A stretch of DNA of 64,000 bases from JAHHTP01 sp964587555 (GTDB lineage Bacteria; Bacillota; Clostridia; Oscillospirales; Ruminococcaceae). The stretch is taken from the NCBI GenBank assembly GCA_964587555.1, contig CAZPLR010000007.1, positions 4,004 to 68,003 on the forward strand. The letters run 5' to 3'. This document shows, in pieces, positions 33,411-42,006 of this stretch. Numbering within the stretch: the first letter of the stretch is position 1; each line of letters starts with the position of its first letter. The translations under genes were made by a program, and so were the position numbers. The notes beneath the pieces were generated by a model. It worked only from the letters and a program-made list of their open reading frames with translations, was not told the origin of the DNA and did not search any database.

Positions 33411-35336
33411 ATGAGGGACGGATTTGTTAAAGCGGCGGTCGCTACGCCGCACATCCGGGTGGCAGATACCGTTTATAACGCGCAAAGCACGATCGAATGG
33501 ATCGAAAAGGCGAAACAGCAAGGGGTAAAGCTGCTGGTTTTTCCGGAGCTTGGACTTACCGGCTATACCTGCGGCGATCTGTTTTTACAGCCGGTTCTGC
33601 TTACTGGCGCGCTGGAGGGGCTGCGGCGGATCATCCAAAAAAGCAAAGGGATCCAAATGCTTCTCTTTGTTGGGCTGCCGTTTGCGGTCGGCACAAGGCT
33701 TTATAATGCTGCTGCCGCGGTGTATGACGGAAAATTGCTTGGGATTATTCCAAAATGTCATCTTCCAAATTATGGAGAGTTTTACGAAAAGCGGCATTTC
33801 ACCGAGTGGGACGCCGCCTCGCCAAACTGTATTGTAAATTTTGACGGTGAAGAGGTCTGTTTTGGCGTGAGGCAGATATTTATCTGCAAAGAGCTGCCGG
33901 AGCTTGCGGTAAGCTGTGAAATATGCGAGGATTTGTGGGTAGCTGAGCCGCCGAGCATTTCCCATGCGCTTGCCGGCGCGCAGGTCATTGTGAATCTCTC
34001 CTGTTCGGATGAGATCATCGGCAAGGCGGAATACCGCCGCAGTCTGGTGCTGGGGCAGTCGGCGAGGCTTATATGCGCCTATCTTTACGCTGACGGCGGA
34101 GACGGCGAATCCACGACCGATATGGTCTACGCCGGACACAATCTCATCGCGGAAAACGGCGTGATGATTGCCGAAAGCAGGCTGTTTGATAACGGGATGC
34201 AGATGAGCGAGATCGATGTGAAATCGCTGGCATATGAGCGGATGCGGATGAATTCCTTTTGTGCGTCTGAGGATAAGACCTATGCGCGGCAAGAGTTCTC
34301 GATGCCGCTGGAAAAGACTGCTCTGACTCGTTTTGTGCCGAAAAACCCGTTTGTTCCGCAGGACGAGAAGTTGCGCACCGAACGCTGTGAGGCGATTCTT
34401 GCAATGCAGTCTGCGGGCTTGCAGAAGCGTATCCTGCACAGCCGCGCAAAATCGGTGGTGGTTGGCATTTCAGGCGGGCTGGATTCCTGCCTTGCGCTGT
34501 TGGTCATGACCCATGCGATGGACCGGCTTTCCCGCGATCGGAAGGATATTATCGCGGTCACAATGCCGTGCTTCGGCACGACAAGCCGGACCAAGGGCAA
34601 TGCCGAGCGGCTTTGCGAGTGCCTTGGCGTGACGCTGCGTACCGTCGATATTAAGGCGGCGGTTTATCAGCATTTTGCCGATATTGGACAGGACTACGAG
34701 GATCAGGACGTGGTGTTTGAAAACAGTCAGGCGCGCGAACGCACCCAGATATTGATGGATATTGCGAACCAATGCGGCGGCATAGTAGTCGGCACCGGAG
34801 ATCTGTCGGAGTTAGCGCTCGGTTGGGCGACCTACAACGGCGACCATATGTCGATGTATGGAGTCAATGTCTCGGTTCCCAAAACCTTGGTACGCTATAT
34901 TGTCAAGTATTACGCCGACACCTTCAGCGATGAACAGCTTTCGAAAACGCTTTACGATATTTTAGCGACGCCGGTTTCGCCGGAGCTGCTTCCGGCGAGG
35001 GACGGGCAGATCTCACAGATTACCGAGGACTTAGTCGGCCCGTACGAGCTGCATGATTTTTTCCTGTACTATTTGGTACGCCGCGGCTATCCGCCGCAGA
35101 AAATCAAACGTCTGTGCCGGTATGCCTACGGAGCGGAATATGATGGGCAGACGATCAACCATTGGCTTTCGGTCTTTCTGCGCCGCTTTTTTGCGCAGCA
35201 GTTTAAACGCAGTTGTCTGCCGGACGGACCAAAGGTAGGCTCGGTCACACTTTCGCCGCGCGGCGATTGGCGGATGCCGAGCGATGCGCTGCATACGCTC
35301 TGGATTCAGGATATGGCGGCGGATGAGTGGGAATAA
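33411..35336 (+). CDS. nadE: Glutamine-dependent NAD+ synthetase
   Basis: The 641-residue two-domain enzyme makes NAD+ from nicotinic acid adenine dinucleotide, ATP and glutamine. The N-terminal CN-hydrolase (glutaminase) domain shows its triad: Glu in FPELGLTGYT, Lys in IIPKCHLPNYGEFYEKR, and Cys in SCEICEDLW. The C-terminal synthetase has the ATP-pyrophosphatase loop GISGGLDSCLALL near residue 350 and STGDLSELALGW-like GTGDLSELALGWATYNGDH. GGGAGGAGG precedes the ATG. It starts after a terminator and heads a run of genes to 38.4 kb. Confidence 0.95.
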   Translation: MRDGFVKAAVATPHIRVADTVYNAQSTIEWIEKAKQQGVKLLVFPELGLTGYTCGDLFLQPVLLTGALEGLRRIIQKSKGIQMLLFVGLPFAVGTRLYNAAAAVYDGKLLGIIPKCHLPNYGEFYEKRHFTEWDAASPNCIVNFDGEEVCFGVRQIFICKELPELAVSCEICEDLWVAEPPSISHALAGAQVIVNLSCSDEIIGKAEYRRSLVLGQSARLICAYLYADGGDGESTTDMVYAGHNLIAENGVMIAESRLFDNGMQMSEIDVKSLAYERMRMNSFCASEDKTYARQEFSMPLEKTALTRFVPKNPFVPQDEKLRTERCEAILAMQSAGLQKRILHSRAKSVVVGISGGLDSCLALLVMTHAMDRLSRDRKDIIAVTMPCFGTTSRTKGNAERLCECLGVTLRTVDIKAAVYQHFADIGQDYEDQDVVFENSQARERTQILMDIANQCGGIVVGTGDLSELALGWATYNGDHMSMYGVNVSVPKTLVRYIVKYYADTFSDEQLSKTLYDILATPVSPELLPARDGQISQITEDLVGPYELHDFFLYYLVRRGYPPQKIKRLCRYAYGAEYDGQTINHWLSVFLRRFFAQQFKRSCLPDGPKVGSVTLSPRGDWRMPSDALHTLWIQDMAADEWE

Positions 35337-35359
35337 GAGAGATTACAGAGGGGATTTTT

Positions 35360-37234
35360 ATGTCGAATGATTACGATAAGGATATGATAACGGCGAAATT
35401 ACCGCAGTATATTGGGAAACGCTTTCCTGATCCGATGCTGCACCATGGTCGGATCCCGCCGGCAGCGGGAGTCAAGTGCATCCAGATTGCCCGCGCCAAT
35501 GCAGCGGATGCGGCGGCGGATGACGGCACCTGCAATACCTATAAGCACGCGGCGGATATCGCTTATTATGCCGGACGGTTTTATGTGCAATACTTGACCA
35601 ATCCGCATAGCGAGCATACCGGAGCGGGAAAATGTGTGCTGGCGTCCAGCCGCGACTGTATTGCTTGGGAGCGGGCGGATATGCAGGTTTCTTTTCCGGA
35701 ATACCGGATTCCTGCCTGCGAAATCACCGACGTTAAAGGCGGCGTTCACTCCTTTACCGGGCGGGAATATGGCGTGTATCATCAGCGGATGTCGTTTTAC
35801 TATGCCAAAAAAGCGGATGTAATGCTGCTGCTTGCGTTTGTCGGTCATTCTCCAAAGCCATGGATTACGCCGTGGAATGTAAACGGCATCGGAAGGCTTG
35901 TACGCAGGATTTTTCCGGACGGCAGCTTAGGCGAGATTTTTTTTATCCGTCCGAACTGGCAGGCGGGCTGGAGCAGGGAATTATTGAACTATCCGCTTTA
36001 CGACGAGAGTGCGGATACGGCGTTTGCGGCGGCGTGCGAGGAGCTTTTAGCAGACCGGCTGTTTGTGCAGCAGTGGGCGGAGGAAAACGGCGACGCCGAC
36101 CCGATTATCGCGATCAAGCATCCCCCAAAGGGGAGCTATCAGGCATTTTGGTGGTATCATCTGCCGAAGGAAAATGAGCTGGGCGCAATTTGGAAGCACG
36201 CGCTTGTTGCCTACAGCGCTGATGGCGGGAGAACCTTTTCGGCGCCAGTGCGCAGCGAAAGCCTTGTGATGAGCGGGCAGAAAAGCTTTATCCGTTCGAC
36301 GGCAGACGGGCGGTACGCGATGGTATATGATCCGACGCTGGATACCCAGCACCGCTACCCGCTTTGCGTCACCACGGCGGACGACGGCGTGCATTTTGAC
36401 AATATGCTGCTTGTCTGCGGCAGGGTGCCGCAGATGCGCCACGGCGGTTTTTGGAAGGATTTCGGCTTGCAGTATATGCGCGGCATTTTAGAAGATTTGC
36501 CGCAGCCGCCGGACGGCGACCTGCACATGGTGTATTCGGTGAATAAGGAGGATATTTGGACGGCGCTTGTCCCAGCCCCGATTCGCGGCGGAACCGACGA
36601 AACCTTTAACGAGGATTTTGAAAGGCAGCCGCAGGCGGCGTGGCGGAGCATGAATGTGTATTCGCCCTGCTGGGCGCGCGTGACGCTTGCCGCATACAAC
36701 GGAAAAGCTGCGCTGCGGCTTTCCGACGCAGATCGGTATGATACAGCGGAGGCGGCGCGCGTGTTTGCACCGCGCAAAAAGCTTTCGGTACATATCGAAT
36801 TAACGCCAATGCAGACCGATTCCGAGCTGTGGATTGAGCTATGCGACCCGACCGGTATTGTAGCGGCAAGACTGATTTTTGGGAAGGAAGGCGTGCTGTA
36901 TCACCGTGTGACCTGCAACTGGGAGGCGGCGCACTATACGGAAGGGATGCGGTATGCGCTTGACTGGTCGCTTGACTGTGAAACGCACACCTATACGCTA
37001 AGCCTGAACGGTGTGCCGGTTACTGCCCCGCAAAGCGATAAGACGGTCTTTTTGATGATGACGGCGGTGCGGGAAATCGGATTCCTGCGGCTTCGCACTG
37101 GAGAGGTAAACGAAACATTCCCAACCCCGGATACGCTGCCGGATGAGGATCCGGAGCTGCATTTGGAGCAGGCGGACATAAGGCAGCCGGAGAAGGTTTA
37201 CTACCTGCACCGGCTTTGTTTGACAGGGGAGTAA
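35360..37234 (+). CDS. Sialidase-like (Asp-box) beta-propeller protein, putative glycosidase
   Basis: The start at 35360 follows GAGGGG; the frame also opens at 35327 inside nadE, without a ribosome site. The 624-residue protein is not firmly recognised. An Asp-box-like SADGGRTFSAP, repeated aromatic strands (IAYYAGRFYVQYL, YQAFWWYHLP, YAMVYDPTL) and a C-terminal concanavalin-like sandwich (SVHIELTP...TYTLSLNGVPV) suggest a six-bladed propeller glycosidase with an accessory domain. There is no signal peptide, so it would act on imported sugars. Catalytic residues cannot be named. It lies 23 bases after nadE and 13 before the FkbM gene. Confidence 0.5.
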   Translation: MSNDYDKDMITAKLPQYIGKRFPDPMLHHGRIPPAAGVKCIQIARANAADAAADDGTCNTYKHAADIAYYAGRFYVQYLTNPHSEHTGAGKCVLASSRDCIAWERADMQVSFPEYRIPACEITDVKGGVHSFTGREYGVYHQRMSFYYAKKADVMLLLAFVGHSPKPWITPWNVNGIGRLVRRIFPDGSLGEIFFIRPNWQAGWSRELLNYPLYDESADTAFAAACEELLADRLFVQQWAEENGDADPIIAIKHPPKGSYQAFWWYHLPKENELGAIWKHALVAYSADGGRTFSAPVRSESLVMSGQKSFIRSTADGRYAMVYDPTLDTQHRYPLCVTTADDGVHFDNMLLVCGRVPQMRHGGFWKDFGLQYMRGILEDLPQPPDGDLHMVYSVNKEDIWTALVPAPIRGGTDETFNEDFERQPQAAWRSMNVYSPCWARVTLAAYNGKAALRLSDADRYDTAEAARVFAPRKKLSVHIELTPMQTDSELWIELCDPTGIVAARLIFGKEGVLYHRVTCNWEAAHYTEGMRYALDWSLDCETHTYTLSLNGVPVTAPQSDKTVFLMMTAVREIGFLRLRTGEVNETFPTPDTLPDEDPELHLEQADIRQPEKVYYLHRLCLTGE

Positions 37235-37247
37235 AAAGAGAGAACAG

Positions 37248-38432
37248 ATGAGCGAGGATTTGGAACGTTTTGCGGCGCACTGCGGTTTTGATAAAGGTTT
37301 TCTTTCCGAGAATCTTTGGGCATATTTAAAAGCGCAGGAAAAGCCGATATGGCTTTACGGTATGGGAAACGGCGCGGAAAAGATTCTGCGCGCGCTGGCG
37401 ATCAACGGGCTTTTTGCCGAGGGCGTCTTTGCCAGCGACGACTATGCGAAGGATAAGCTGTTCTGCGGCTATCGCATCAAGCGGTTTTCTGCTGTGAAAG
37501 AGCAGTATGAAAAGGATGGATTTATCATCCTGCTCTGCTTTGCAGCGTTTCGGGACGATCTTTATCCGGAGATCATGCGGATCGCAAGCGAGTATGAGCT
37601 TTACGCGCCGGATGTTCCGGTCGTGTTCGAGCAGGATGGGCTGTTCACGCCGGACTACTGCGCCGCACATGCGGAGGAGCTGACGGAGGTTTACGATATG
37701 CTTTCCGACGAGCAGTCGAGAAAGGTATTCCGCGATGTGATCGCGTTCAAATGCTCCGGAAAGCCGCATTATCTTGACCGCTGCTATACCGGGATGGACG
37801 AGGTATATGAAAAGCTGATCTGTCCGCAGCAAAGCGACGTATATGTGGACTTGGGCGCGTACAACGGCGATACTGTCACTGATTTTCTGAGCAATACCGG
37901 CGGGATGTGCAGGCGTGTTGTAGCACTTGAGCCGGATGCGAAGAATTACAAAAAGCTGCTTGGACAGATCGAGCGGCTGAAAAACGCGGCGGGAAATACC
38001 ATTTTTGAGCCGGTGCAGGCGGGCGCGCACAGCGCGTCCGGCACGCTGCGCTTTTCGGGGACGACCGGGCGCTCTGGGATGCTGACCCGAACCGGGGATG
38101 TTCTTGTGCCGGTTTGCGCGGTGGACGAGCTTCTGCGCGGGGAGCGCGCGGACGTAATCAAGTTGGATGTAGAGGGCGCGGAGCGTGAAGCGCTTTTTGG
38201 CTGTGAGCAGACGATCAGACGGTACCATCCGCGGCTGATGGTATCGGCGTACCACCGCAATGAGGATCTGTTTGCGCTGCCGCTTCAGATTATGCAGATG
38301 TACCCGCATTACCGGCTTTATCTGCGGCATCACCGCTATATCCCGGCGTGGGAAACCTGCTATTATTTTGTGCCGATCAATCGGGATGAAAACGGAACGA
38401 AAGAGCCGAATCATCCAAGGCCGGAGGAGTAA
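37248..38432 (+). CDS. FkbM family methyltransferase with N-terminal Rossmann-like domain
   Basis: The 394-residue protein has a methyltransferase in its second half: motif I DVYVDLGAYNGDTV near residue 205, the acidic loop ALEPDAKNYKKL, and the FkbM hallmark IKLDVEGAEREAL followed by RYHPRLMVSAYH. FkbM enzymes O-methylate sugars or polyketides with AdoMet. The first 130 residues (IWLYGMGNGAEKILRAL, GVFASDDYAKDKLFCGYRI) look like the nucleotide-binding domain often fused to such enzymes in glycan biosynthesis. It is soluble, 13 bases after the propeller gene. Confidence 0.85.
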   Translation: MSEDLERFAAHCGFDKGFLSENLWAYLKAQEKPIWLYGMGNGAEKILRALAINGLFAEGVFASDDYAKDKLFCGYRIKRFSAVKEQYEKDGFIILLCFAAFRDDLYPEIMRIASEYELYAPDVPVVFEQDGLFTPDYCAAHAEELTEVYDMLSDEQSRKVFRDVIAFKCSGKPHYLDRCYTGMDEVYEKLICPQQSDVYVDLGAYNGDTVTDFLSNTGGMCRRVVALEPDAKNYKKLLGQIERLKNAAGNTIFEPVQAGAHSASGTLRFSGTTGRSGMLTRTGDVLVPVCAVDELLRGERADVIKLDVEGAEREALFGCEQTIRRYHPRLMVSAYHRNEDLFALPLQIMQMYPHYRLYLRHHRYIPAWETCYYFVPINRDENGTKEPNHPRPEE

Positions 38433-38608
38433 AGCGATCGGTTATCTTCGAACAACAGTTTGGAAACGGGCCGTTGATTGCTGTCAGACAAGGAACAGAA
38501 GCGGCTGGAAAAGACTGCACAGAAGTCGGACTTGCTGAAAAATTCAAACCCACGGCAGGGGAGGAAAAAGGAAAACGGTAAACCGGGATTTATTGGAGGT
38601 ATAGCAGA

Positions 38609-38991
38609 ATGAGTGCGCAGGAATTATACGAATTTGCCATGAAATGCATCTATGGGATGGTGTTCCAGAGAACAATGAATTGGCGGTGAAGCTGCTGACG
38701 CAAGCGCATGATATGGGGCATGTTGAAGCGACCTACAACTTAGGCATTTGTTACCACTACGGGCATGGTACCGGCGTTGATTTGGAAAAAGCATACACAC
38801 TGTATCTTGAATCTGCGAATGGCGGTTATGGCAAGGGTATGGAGCTTGTGGGTCGTTTTTATAACCGGGGTATCTGTGTGAAGCAAGATCGCAGGCAGGC
38901 GGAATATTGGCTTCAAAAGGCTATGGGTAGTTCCGACCCGGATGCAGCCACGGAAGCAGAGAAAGAAATGAATTTTGAAGGGACAGAATGA
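38609..38991 (+). pseudogene. Sel1-repeat protein gene with a one-base frameshift
   Basis: A good start (ATG 38609 after GGAGG) encodes MSAQELYEFAMKCIYG, then the frame runs into a stop at 38687. The frame one step over continues with DGVPENNELAVKLLTQAHDMG and three Sel1 units (NLGICYHYGHGTGVDLEKAY, ELVGRFYNRGICVKQDRRQA). Adding one G to the GGG at 38654-38656 would join YG to DGVPENN in the usual Sel1 consensus. So this is a roughly 127-residue Sel1 gene broken by one deletion, either a true mutation, a phase-variable tract or an assembly error. The 175 bases between this gene and fkbM hold nothing else I can support. Confidence 0.75.
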
Positions 38992-39081
38992 TAAATATTG
39001 ATCCCGGCTGATCGGGGAGATAGCAAAACCAGCCAAACCAGCGGGCGGCAAGTCCCTTAGATTCTTTCTCATAGAAAATCA

Positions 39082-39124
39082 AGGCGGGAAAGCCCTCAAA
39101 GCTTTCCCGCCTGTCTTTATTTTG
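39082..39124. terminator. Terminator in the 39-kb decay zone
   Basis: AGGCGGGAAAGC/GCTTTCCCGCCT with a 7-base loop, followed by GTCTTTATTTT. It can end the frameshifted Sel1 transcript, and its left flank (GATTTTC on the minus strand) would allow leftward use. Confidence 0.75.
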
Positions 39125-39146
39125 CCCATAAAATTTTTCAATCCCT

Positions 39147-39290
39147 TCACAGGTATTCCCAAAAAAGGATGTAAATTCCAGCCAAGGCGGCGCAGATGCT
39201 GAGAATAAACGGCACGACGAGCCATGCACTCCAATTTTCGGGGAGACAATGGAGAGGGAAAGATGCAGCACCATTTTCTCTGCAATGCTG
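39147..39290 (-). pseudogene. Possible remnant of a membrane protein C-terminus
   Basis: An open stretch on the minus strand ends in WSAWLVVPFILSICAALAGI, a convincing membrane helix followed by a stop at 39147. No start or fuller gene precedes it; it lies just past the truncated Crp/Fnr gene. I cannot assign the family. It is probably a fragment left by the same deletions that damaged the neighbouring genes. Confidence 0.25.
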
Positions 39291-39300
39291 CTTCACAAAA

Positions 39301-39597
39301 TCAAAGGCTTTTCTCGATGCCGCAGGCGGCGTATCCCTCGCAGAACAGTCCGCCTGCTTCGGGCGCCGCAAGAATCATGCGGTTTTCCCAAAAATCCTCT
39401 TTCATAATCTGCACCTTTCCGGTTACAATAAATCCCATACCGGATATGAGGGAACCTTGGTGCAGCAGGTATTCTCCCTTTTGATACCGTTTGCCTTTGG
39501 CGGAAAGTCCGGAAAGCAGCGGTATAATCTCCTGCGGATGAATTCCCGCAAGCAGCGGCGCATGCTTCGGAAGCGCTTCAGCGGATTTTTGCAGCAT
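39301..39597 (-). pseudogene. Truncated Crp/Fnr family regulator (sensor domain fragment)
   Basis: The 98 codons have a proper start with AAGGGGG 8 bases upstream, and the sequence follows the N-terminal cyclic-nucleotide-binding-like domain of Clostridial Crp/Fnr regulators: PLLAGIHPQEIIPLLSGL, RYQKGEYLLHQG, MGFIVTGKVQIMKEDFWENR, GGLFCEGYA. Intact members have about 220-230 residues with a C-terminal helix-turn-helix; here the sequence ends abruptly and neither the dimer helix nor the DNA-binding domain is found in any frame downstream. It is divergent from the ferredoxin/LDH gene, the position expected for its former target operon. Confidence 0.75.
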
Positions 39598-39617
39598 AGT
39601 TTATCCCCCTTTTTATT

Positions 39618-39632
39618 TTGTCGGAAAAACAA
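39618..39632. promoter_or_regulatory. Possible operator palindrome between the Crp/Fnr fragment and ferredoxin/LDH gene
   Basis: TTGTCGGAAAAACAA is a 15-base sequence with matching TTGT/ACAA half-sites, midway between the divergent genes. Its size and half-sites are like Fnr/HcpR-type operators, but a single weak palindrome is not decisive. Confidence 0.25.
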
Positions 39633-39710
39633 CATACTTTTCTGGGATATGATCGTATTATAGATGCAGAAGAGGAAAAGTCAAATGCTTTTTGGAAAAG
39701 GAAGGATATT

Positions 39711-41027
39711 ATGCTGCGTAAAATCATTGAGATCGATAAAGAGAGATGCACCGCTTATGCCTGCGCAGACTTTCATGACCGGTTTATAAAAGATCGGATC
39801 ACGCTGATCGGCTGTCCGAAGCTTGATATGGTTTCCTATGCGGAAAAGCTGAGCGAGATCATCCGGGATAACGAGATCAAGAGCGTGACGGTGGTATGTA
39901 TGGAGGTGCCTTGCTGCGGCGGCTTGACCAATGCGGTTAAAGCGGCGCAGCAGCAGAGCGGAAAGATGAGCCCGCGGCAGGTTTGTTCCATATCCACCGA
40001 TGGGAATATTCTGGAGGATGAAAACGCCCTCAGGCAAGAAGGATACGGTGAACGGAAAATGGAATGTGTTCGGCAGGATTATAATTATATGCCAAAAACG
40101 GTGAATCCGCGCAAGGCGGCGGTGATCGGCTGTGGTTTTGTCGGCTCGGCGGCGGCGTTTTCGCTGATGGAAAGCGGGCTTTTTACCGAGCTTGTGCTGA
40201 TCGACGCGGATAAACGCAAGGCGGAGGGCGAGGCGATGGACATCAGCCACGGCGCGCCGTTTTCCCGCCCGATGAACATTTTTGCGGGGGAGTATGACGA
40301 CATTGCCGACGCCTCTATCGCCGTTTTGACGGCGGGAGCAAATCAAAAGCCGAACGAGAGCAGGTTACAGCTGGTGCAAAAAAACACCGCCATCCTGCGC
40401 AGCATTGCCAAAGAGCTAAAGCAGGTGGATTTTGGCGGGATATTACTGGTGGTTGCAAACCCGGTGGATATCCTGACCTACGAGGCGGTGAAGGAAACCG
40501 GTTTTCCGGCGAACCGGGTTTTAGGCTCCGGCACTGTGCTGGATACGGCGCGGCTGAAGTATGAGCTGGGACAGGAGCTTCTGGTAGACAGCCGCAGCGT
40601 ACACGCCTTTATCGTCGGCGAACACGGCGACAGCGAGATCGCAGTCTTTTCCAGCGCGAATGTTTCCGGTATACCGATTAGCGATTTCTGCCGGATGCGC
40701 GGGAAAACGCCGCATATCGGCGAGATTGCCGCCCGGGTCAAAAACAGTGCCTACGAGATCATCTCCCGCAAGCAGGTGACAAACTACGGCATCGCCGCAG
40801 CGGTACGGCGCATCTGTACAGCGATCGTGCGGGACGAAAAATCGATCCTGCCGGTATCGAGCTTCATGCGCGGCGGCTTCGGCATTGATGATATTGCGCT
40901 GAGTATGCCGGCGATCGTTGGCACGGACGGTGTGGAGAAGCTGGTTCCGCTTTCTTTAAATGAGAGCGAGCTTACCGCGCTGCGGGAAAGCGCCGCGCTG
41001 TTGAAGGAGATTGCGGGACAGATATAA
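39711..41027 (+). CDS. ldh: L-lactate dehydrogenase fused in frame to a truncated ferredoxin-type protein
   Basis: Reading from ATG 39711 (GGAAGG upstream), residues 1-103 match the ends of a Clostridial 4Fe-4S protein: MLRKIIEIDKERC is its N-terminus, and TAYACADFH onwards, with LIGCPKLD and VVCMEVPCCGG, its C-terminal half. The ferredoxin cysteine clusters that should lie between are gone. With no stop codon the frame runs into a complete lactate dehydrogenase from Met127 (ATG 40089): AVIGCGFVGSAAAF binds NAD, NPVDILTY and GEHGDSE carry the active site (catalytic His), NQKPNESRLQ the mobile loop. The enzyme reduces pyruvate to lactate. LDH may also start at 40089 or 40059 on its own; AGGA is 10 bases before 40089. 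Whether a fusion protein is made is unknown. Confidence 0.85.
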   Translation: MLRKIIEIDKERCTAYACADFHDRFIKDRITLIGCPKLDMVSYAEKLSEIIRDNEIKSVTVVCMEVPCCGGLTNAVKAAQQQSGKMSPRQVCSISTDGNILEDENALRQEGYGERKMECVRQDYNYMPKTVNPRKAAVIGCGFVGSAAAFSLMESGLFTELVLIDADKRKAEGEAMDISHGAPFSRPMNIFAGEYDDIADASIAVLTAGANQKPNESRLQLVQKNTAILRSIAKELKQVDFGGILLVVANPVDILTYEAVKETGFPANRVLGSGTVLDTARLKYELGQELLVDSRSVHAFIVGEHGDSEIAVFSSANVSGIPISDFCRMRGKTPHIGEIAARVKNSAYEIISRKQVTNYGIAAAVRRICTAIVRDEKSILPVSSFMRGGFGIDDIALSMPAIVGTDGVEKLVPLSLNESELTALRESAALLKEIAGQI

Positions 41028-41051
41028 AGCGCTGAAAAGCGGGAATGAAAA

Positions 41052-41320
41052 ATGCGGATCACAACGCCCGCAAAGGAGCAGCAAACGCTTTTTGGGCGCG
41101 TTGATCGGATTGGTGCGGACAATGGATCAATCCGGTGAGGATAAAGAAGGGATTGCCCTGATCGTTCAGGCGCTTGCGGCGTTCGATACGCCAAGACTGT
41201 CCGCGCCGGAGAAAGGGTCAGGGAGAAAAAGCGCGCGCTCGCGCCGGACGTCTGCTTCGGCTGGTGTTTATGGTCGGGGAGTATCTCGCCCCGCAGGATG
41301 TGGAGGTTTTGTTAACATAA
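41052..41320 (+). pseudogene. Decayed small gene, at least two frameshifts
   Basis: Three consecutive pieces in different frames read as one protein: MRITTPAKEQQTLF, then GALIGLVRTMDQSGEDKEGI and IALIVQALAAFDTPR, then RLLRLVFMVGEYLAPQDVEV ending at TAA 41318. Each piece is protein-like and the frame changes fall between them. I do not recognise the family; it would have been about 90 residues. It lies just after ldh and before trxA, inside the decay zone. Confidence 0.55.
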
Positions 41321-41331
41321 GGGAAAACCAC

Positions 41332-41360
41332 TTGTCAAAAGGCTGGATTCCGTGTATAAT
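41332..41360 (+). promoter_or_regulatory. trxA promoter
   Basis: TTGTCA (41332-41337), 17-bp spacer, TATAAT (41355-41360), about 52 bases before the trxA start. Confidence 0.75.
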
Positions 41361-41411
41361 AAAGATGTCGGCAGATACCGACAGGGAATAAACGAAAGGA
41401 GATATTTTATC

Positions 41412-41723
41412 ATGGCTGTGATTACCATAACAAAAGAGAATTTTGAAGAAGAGGTTGAGCGTGCGGACAAGCCGGTGCTTTTAGACTTCTGGGCAAGCTG
41501 GTGCGGCCCGTGCCGTATGCTTTCCCCGGTGGTGGATGAGATCGCTGAGGAGGAAACGGATATCAAGGTTGGCAAGGTCAACGTCGATGAGCAGCGCGAG
41601 CTGGCGGAGAAGTTTCATGTGATGAGCATCCCGACCCTTGTGGTGATGAAAGACGGAAAGATCACCAATCAATCGGTCGGCGTGATCCCGAAGGACGATA
41701 TTCTCGACCTGATTGAAGGATGA
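41412..41723 (+). CDS. trxA: Thioredoxin
   Basis: The 103-residue protein is a canonical thioredoxin with LLDFWASWCGPCRMLSP holding the redox pair CGPC and the cis-Pro segment MSIPTLVVMKDGK. It keeps cytoplasmic protein thiols reduced and donates electrons to reductases. The ATG at 41412 follows AAAGGAG. A strong promoter and a terminator mark it as a single-gene unit. Confidence 0.95.
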   Translation: MAVITITKENFEEEVERADKPVLLDFWASWCGPCRMLSPVVDEIAEEETDIKVGKVNVDEQRELAEKFHVMSIPTLVVMKDGKITNQSVGVIPKDDILDLIEG

Positions 41724-41773
41724 GCAAAAGGCAGTTCATTTTTGTTTTCTGCTCCCAAATGTCTGAAAATGCA

Positions 41774-41814
41774 AATCCGCCGCGCATTGAAATTGCGCGG
41801 CGGATTTTTTTCTG
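41774..41814 (+). terminator. trxA terminator
   Basis: AATCCGCCGCGCA/TGCGCGGCGGATT with a 7-base loop and a run of seven T. Confidence 0.9.
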
Positions 41815-41819
41815 GCGGA

Positions 41820-41915
41820 TTACTGCCACCAATCGGGCAGAAGCTCGTTTAATAATACAATCCTGCGCGGAGAATCAGAGAGCATAACCTCGCTTTTTGC
41901 AGCATTACATTTCAT
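41820..41915 (-). CDS. Candidate 31-residue protein with its own perfect promoter
   Basis: On the minus strand an ATG at 41915 opens a 31-codon frame ending at 41820; it starts MKCNAAKSEVML and ends LLNELLPDWWQ. AAAGGG lies 13 bases before the ATG and GGAT is closer. The region is driven by a consensus promoter at 42007-42035 pointing this way, with a leader of about 85 bases, and the trxA terminator hairpin lies right after the stop. The family is unknown. The charged middle (SDSPRRIV) and Trp-rich end look like protein rather than noise, but a non-coding RNA is equally possible. Confidence 0.4.
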   Translation of the reverse strand: MKCNAAKSEVMLSDSPRRIVLLNELLPDWWQ

Positions 41916-42006
41916 ATATCCGTGTTTTCCCTTTCTCTTAGCAAAAATACGTTCCCCCGTTTTCCTAGATTGGAATAGGATTGTGCGAAAGATTTTCCTT
42001 AGCTCC

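Noticed and set aside
37326..38414. A 362-codon minus-strand frame opposite the FkbM gene
   Set aside because: It mirrors the methyltransferase gene, is rich in basic residues and has no recognisable domain.
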